From contig CAYHTR010000007.1 of the NCBI GenBank assembly GCA_964359745.1, forward strand, positions 1-20,320: DNA of 20,320 nucleotides, read 5' to 3'. This document shows positions 19,056-20,320 of the stretch, piece after piece. Both the position numbers and the translations under genes were made by a program. How positions within the stretch are numbered: the stretch's first letter is position 1; the number at the start of each line of letters is the position of its first letter. The notes under the pieces were generated by a model. That model was not told the DNA's origin, made no database searches, and saw only the letters and a program-made list of their open reading frames with translations. The DNA comes from JANLHG01 sp964359745. GTDB taxonomy: Bacteria; Patescibacteriota; Minisyncoccia; Phycocordibacterales; PALSA-1337.

Positions 19056-19151
19056 TATCAGAAATATGTTAATAAACCACCAAAAACGGCATATATAAAT
19101 GACTTGTAAAAGTTGTATGTATGTGCCGCTTTAAAAAGCGGTTTTATTTTT
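19056..19151 (+). ncRNA. Putative attenuator leader or short RNA before 23S rRNA
   Basis: From the predicted start there is a ten-codon frame (19066-19098; MLINHQKRHI). A hairpin follows with ends ACGGCA (19085-19090) and TGCCG (19124-19128). Next is an intrinsic terminator: CCGCTTT (19126-19132), AA loop, AAAGCGG (19135-19141) and then a T-rich run to 19151. The 3' arm of the first hairpin shares 19126-19128 with the 5' arm of the terminator, so only one can form fully. That is the layout of a transcription attenuator. The alternative is a stand-alone small RNA of about 95 nt. Confidence 0.45.
19126..19151 (+). terminator. Intrinsic terminator within the pre-23S leader
   Basis: A perfect 7-bp stem CCGCTTT/AAAGCGG (19126-19132, 19135-19141) with a 2-nt loop, then nine Ts and one A in ten bases (19142-19151). 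It would stop transcription before the 23S gene unless prevented. Confidence 0.75.
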
Positions 19152-19232
19152 CAGAACGACAGTGTCATTGACAAATCTATTCTGTCGCGACAAGAACCAT
19201 AACAAATGGGTCTTTTCAATGTTGCAGACAGC

Positions 19233-19256
19233 CGTCCCGAGCGTGAGCGAGGGACG
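19233..19256 (+). repeat. GTCCCGAGCG palindrome, copy 2
   Basis: CGTCCC (19233-19238) ... GGGACG (19251-19256) with inner GAGCG/TG/AGCGA. The 22-nt core is identical at 20 positions to the core of the rnpB terminator (1922-1943); the two changes fall in the loop. Confidence 0.75.
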
Positions 19257-19260
19257 AAAC

Positions 19261-19294
19261 CTTTATTAATTTGAGTAATCAGAAATTAATAAAG
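19261..19294 (+). repeat. 12-bp perfect hairpin in the pre-23S spacer
   Basis: CTTTATTAATTT (19261-19272) pairs with AAATTAATAAAG (19283-19294) around GAGTAATCAG. It is A/T-rich, unlike the flanking hairpins, and has no U-run. It may take part in rRNA processing. Confidence 0.6.
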
Positions 19295-19305
19295 ATAGGT
19301 AAAAT

Positions 19306-19357
19306 ACCCCGACGTAAAAAGTCGGGGCTCCGACCCCCTGTAAAAGGGCGTCGGGGT
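19306..19357 (+). repeat. CCCCGAC double-hairpin module, copy 2
   Basis: CCCCGAC (19307-19313) pairs with GTCGGGG (19321-19327). A second hairpin follows, CCGAC (19330-19334) with GTCGG (19350-19354) and an inner CCC/GGG. The first arm can also pair with the terminal GTCGGGG (19350-19356). The arm order is the same as in rnpB 1716-1761. It lies about 30 nt before the 23S 5' end. Confidence 0.7.
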
Positions 19358-19389
19358 TGTAATTAAGTAAGCGTGGTTTTTAAATTTCC

Positions 19390-20320
<931 letters not shown>

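Noticed and set aside
19168..19173. TTGACA as the 23S rRNA promoter
   Set aside because: The bases 16-18 nt downstream (around CAAGAA) do not resemble a -10. It remains a weak candidate only, so it is not listed as a feature.

Overview
This window most likely comes from a Candidate Phyla Radiation (Patescibacteria) genome, probably of the Parcubacteria kind. That is inference from several things in the sequence: low G+C; compact genes; almost no Shine-Dalgarno sites; a peptidoglycan-binding surface protein followed by small secreted proteins with Ig-like folds; an O-antigen-ligase-like membrane protein fused to TPR repeats; a winged-helix/degenerate nucleotidyltransferase protein; and rplJ-rplL and 23S rRNA genes separated from their usual operons. 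No 16S rRNA is present, so the taxonomy cannot be settled here.

Layout. 1-1524: the tail of a LemA-like gene, a TPM-domain (YgcG-type) membrane protein, tRNA-Ser(GGA) and a DUF192 protein. 1512-1953: promoter, RNase P RNA (rnpB) and terminator. 2002-7913: an O-antigen-ligase/TPR membrane protein, the lipid II flippase murJ and elongation factor 4 (lepA), with a compound hairpin repeat between the last two. 7918-8999: a 36-residue membrane protein on the minus strand, divergent from an FtsB/DivIC-like gene whose 3' end overlaps tRNA-Gly(CCC), then a cysteine-rich unknown protein with its own promoter and terminator. 8998-12473 (minus strand): ftsK, a small Ig-like secreted protein and recA. 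12521-15725: a winged-helix regulator preceded by an array of AGACAT half-sites, a long untranslated leader, and a large S-layer-like peptidoglycan-binding protein. 15754-16448: two coupled small envelope genes. 16455-17534: an L10 leader followed by rplJ and rplL. 17558-18968: a wHTH/nucleotidyltransferase-like protein and an MscS-family membrane protein. 19021-20320: a promoter, a short leader with terminator and antiterminator-like folds, three hairpins, and the 5' part of 23S rRNA.

Functionally the window mixes the cell envelope and division (murJ, ftsK, FtsB-like, O-antigen-ligase/TPR, S-layer-like, MscS-like) with core information processing (rnpB, two tRNAs, lepA, rplJ/rplL, recA, 23S).

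Three patterns stand out. First, many genes have a good -10 box ending only 6-9 nt before the ATG, so their mRNAs are probably leaderless. Second, GC-rich palindromic modules recur in structural positions: within rnpB helices, upstream of 23S, after murJ, and in frame inside lepA. Third, the regulator upstream of the S-layer-like gene sits in a dense operator array that also reaches the S-layer promoter region.
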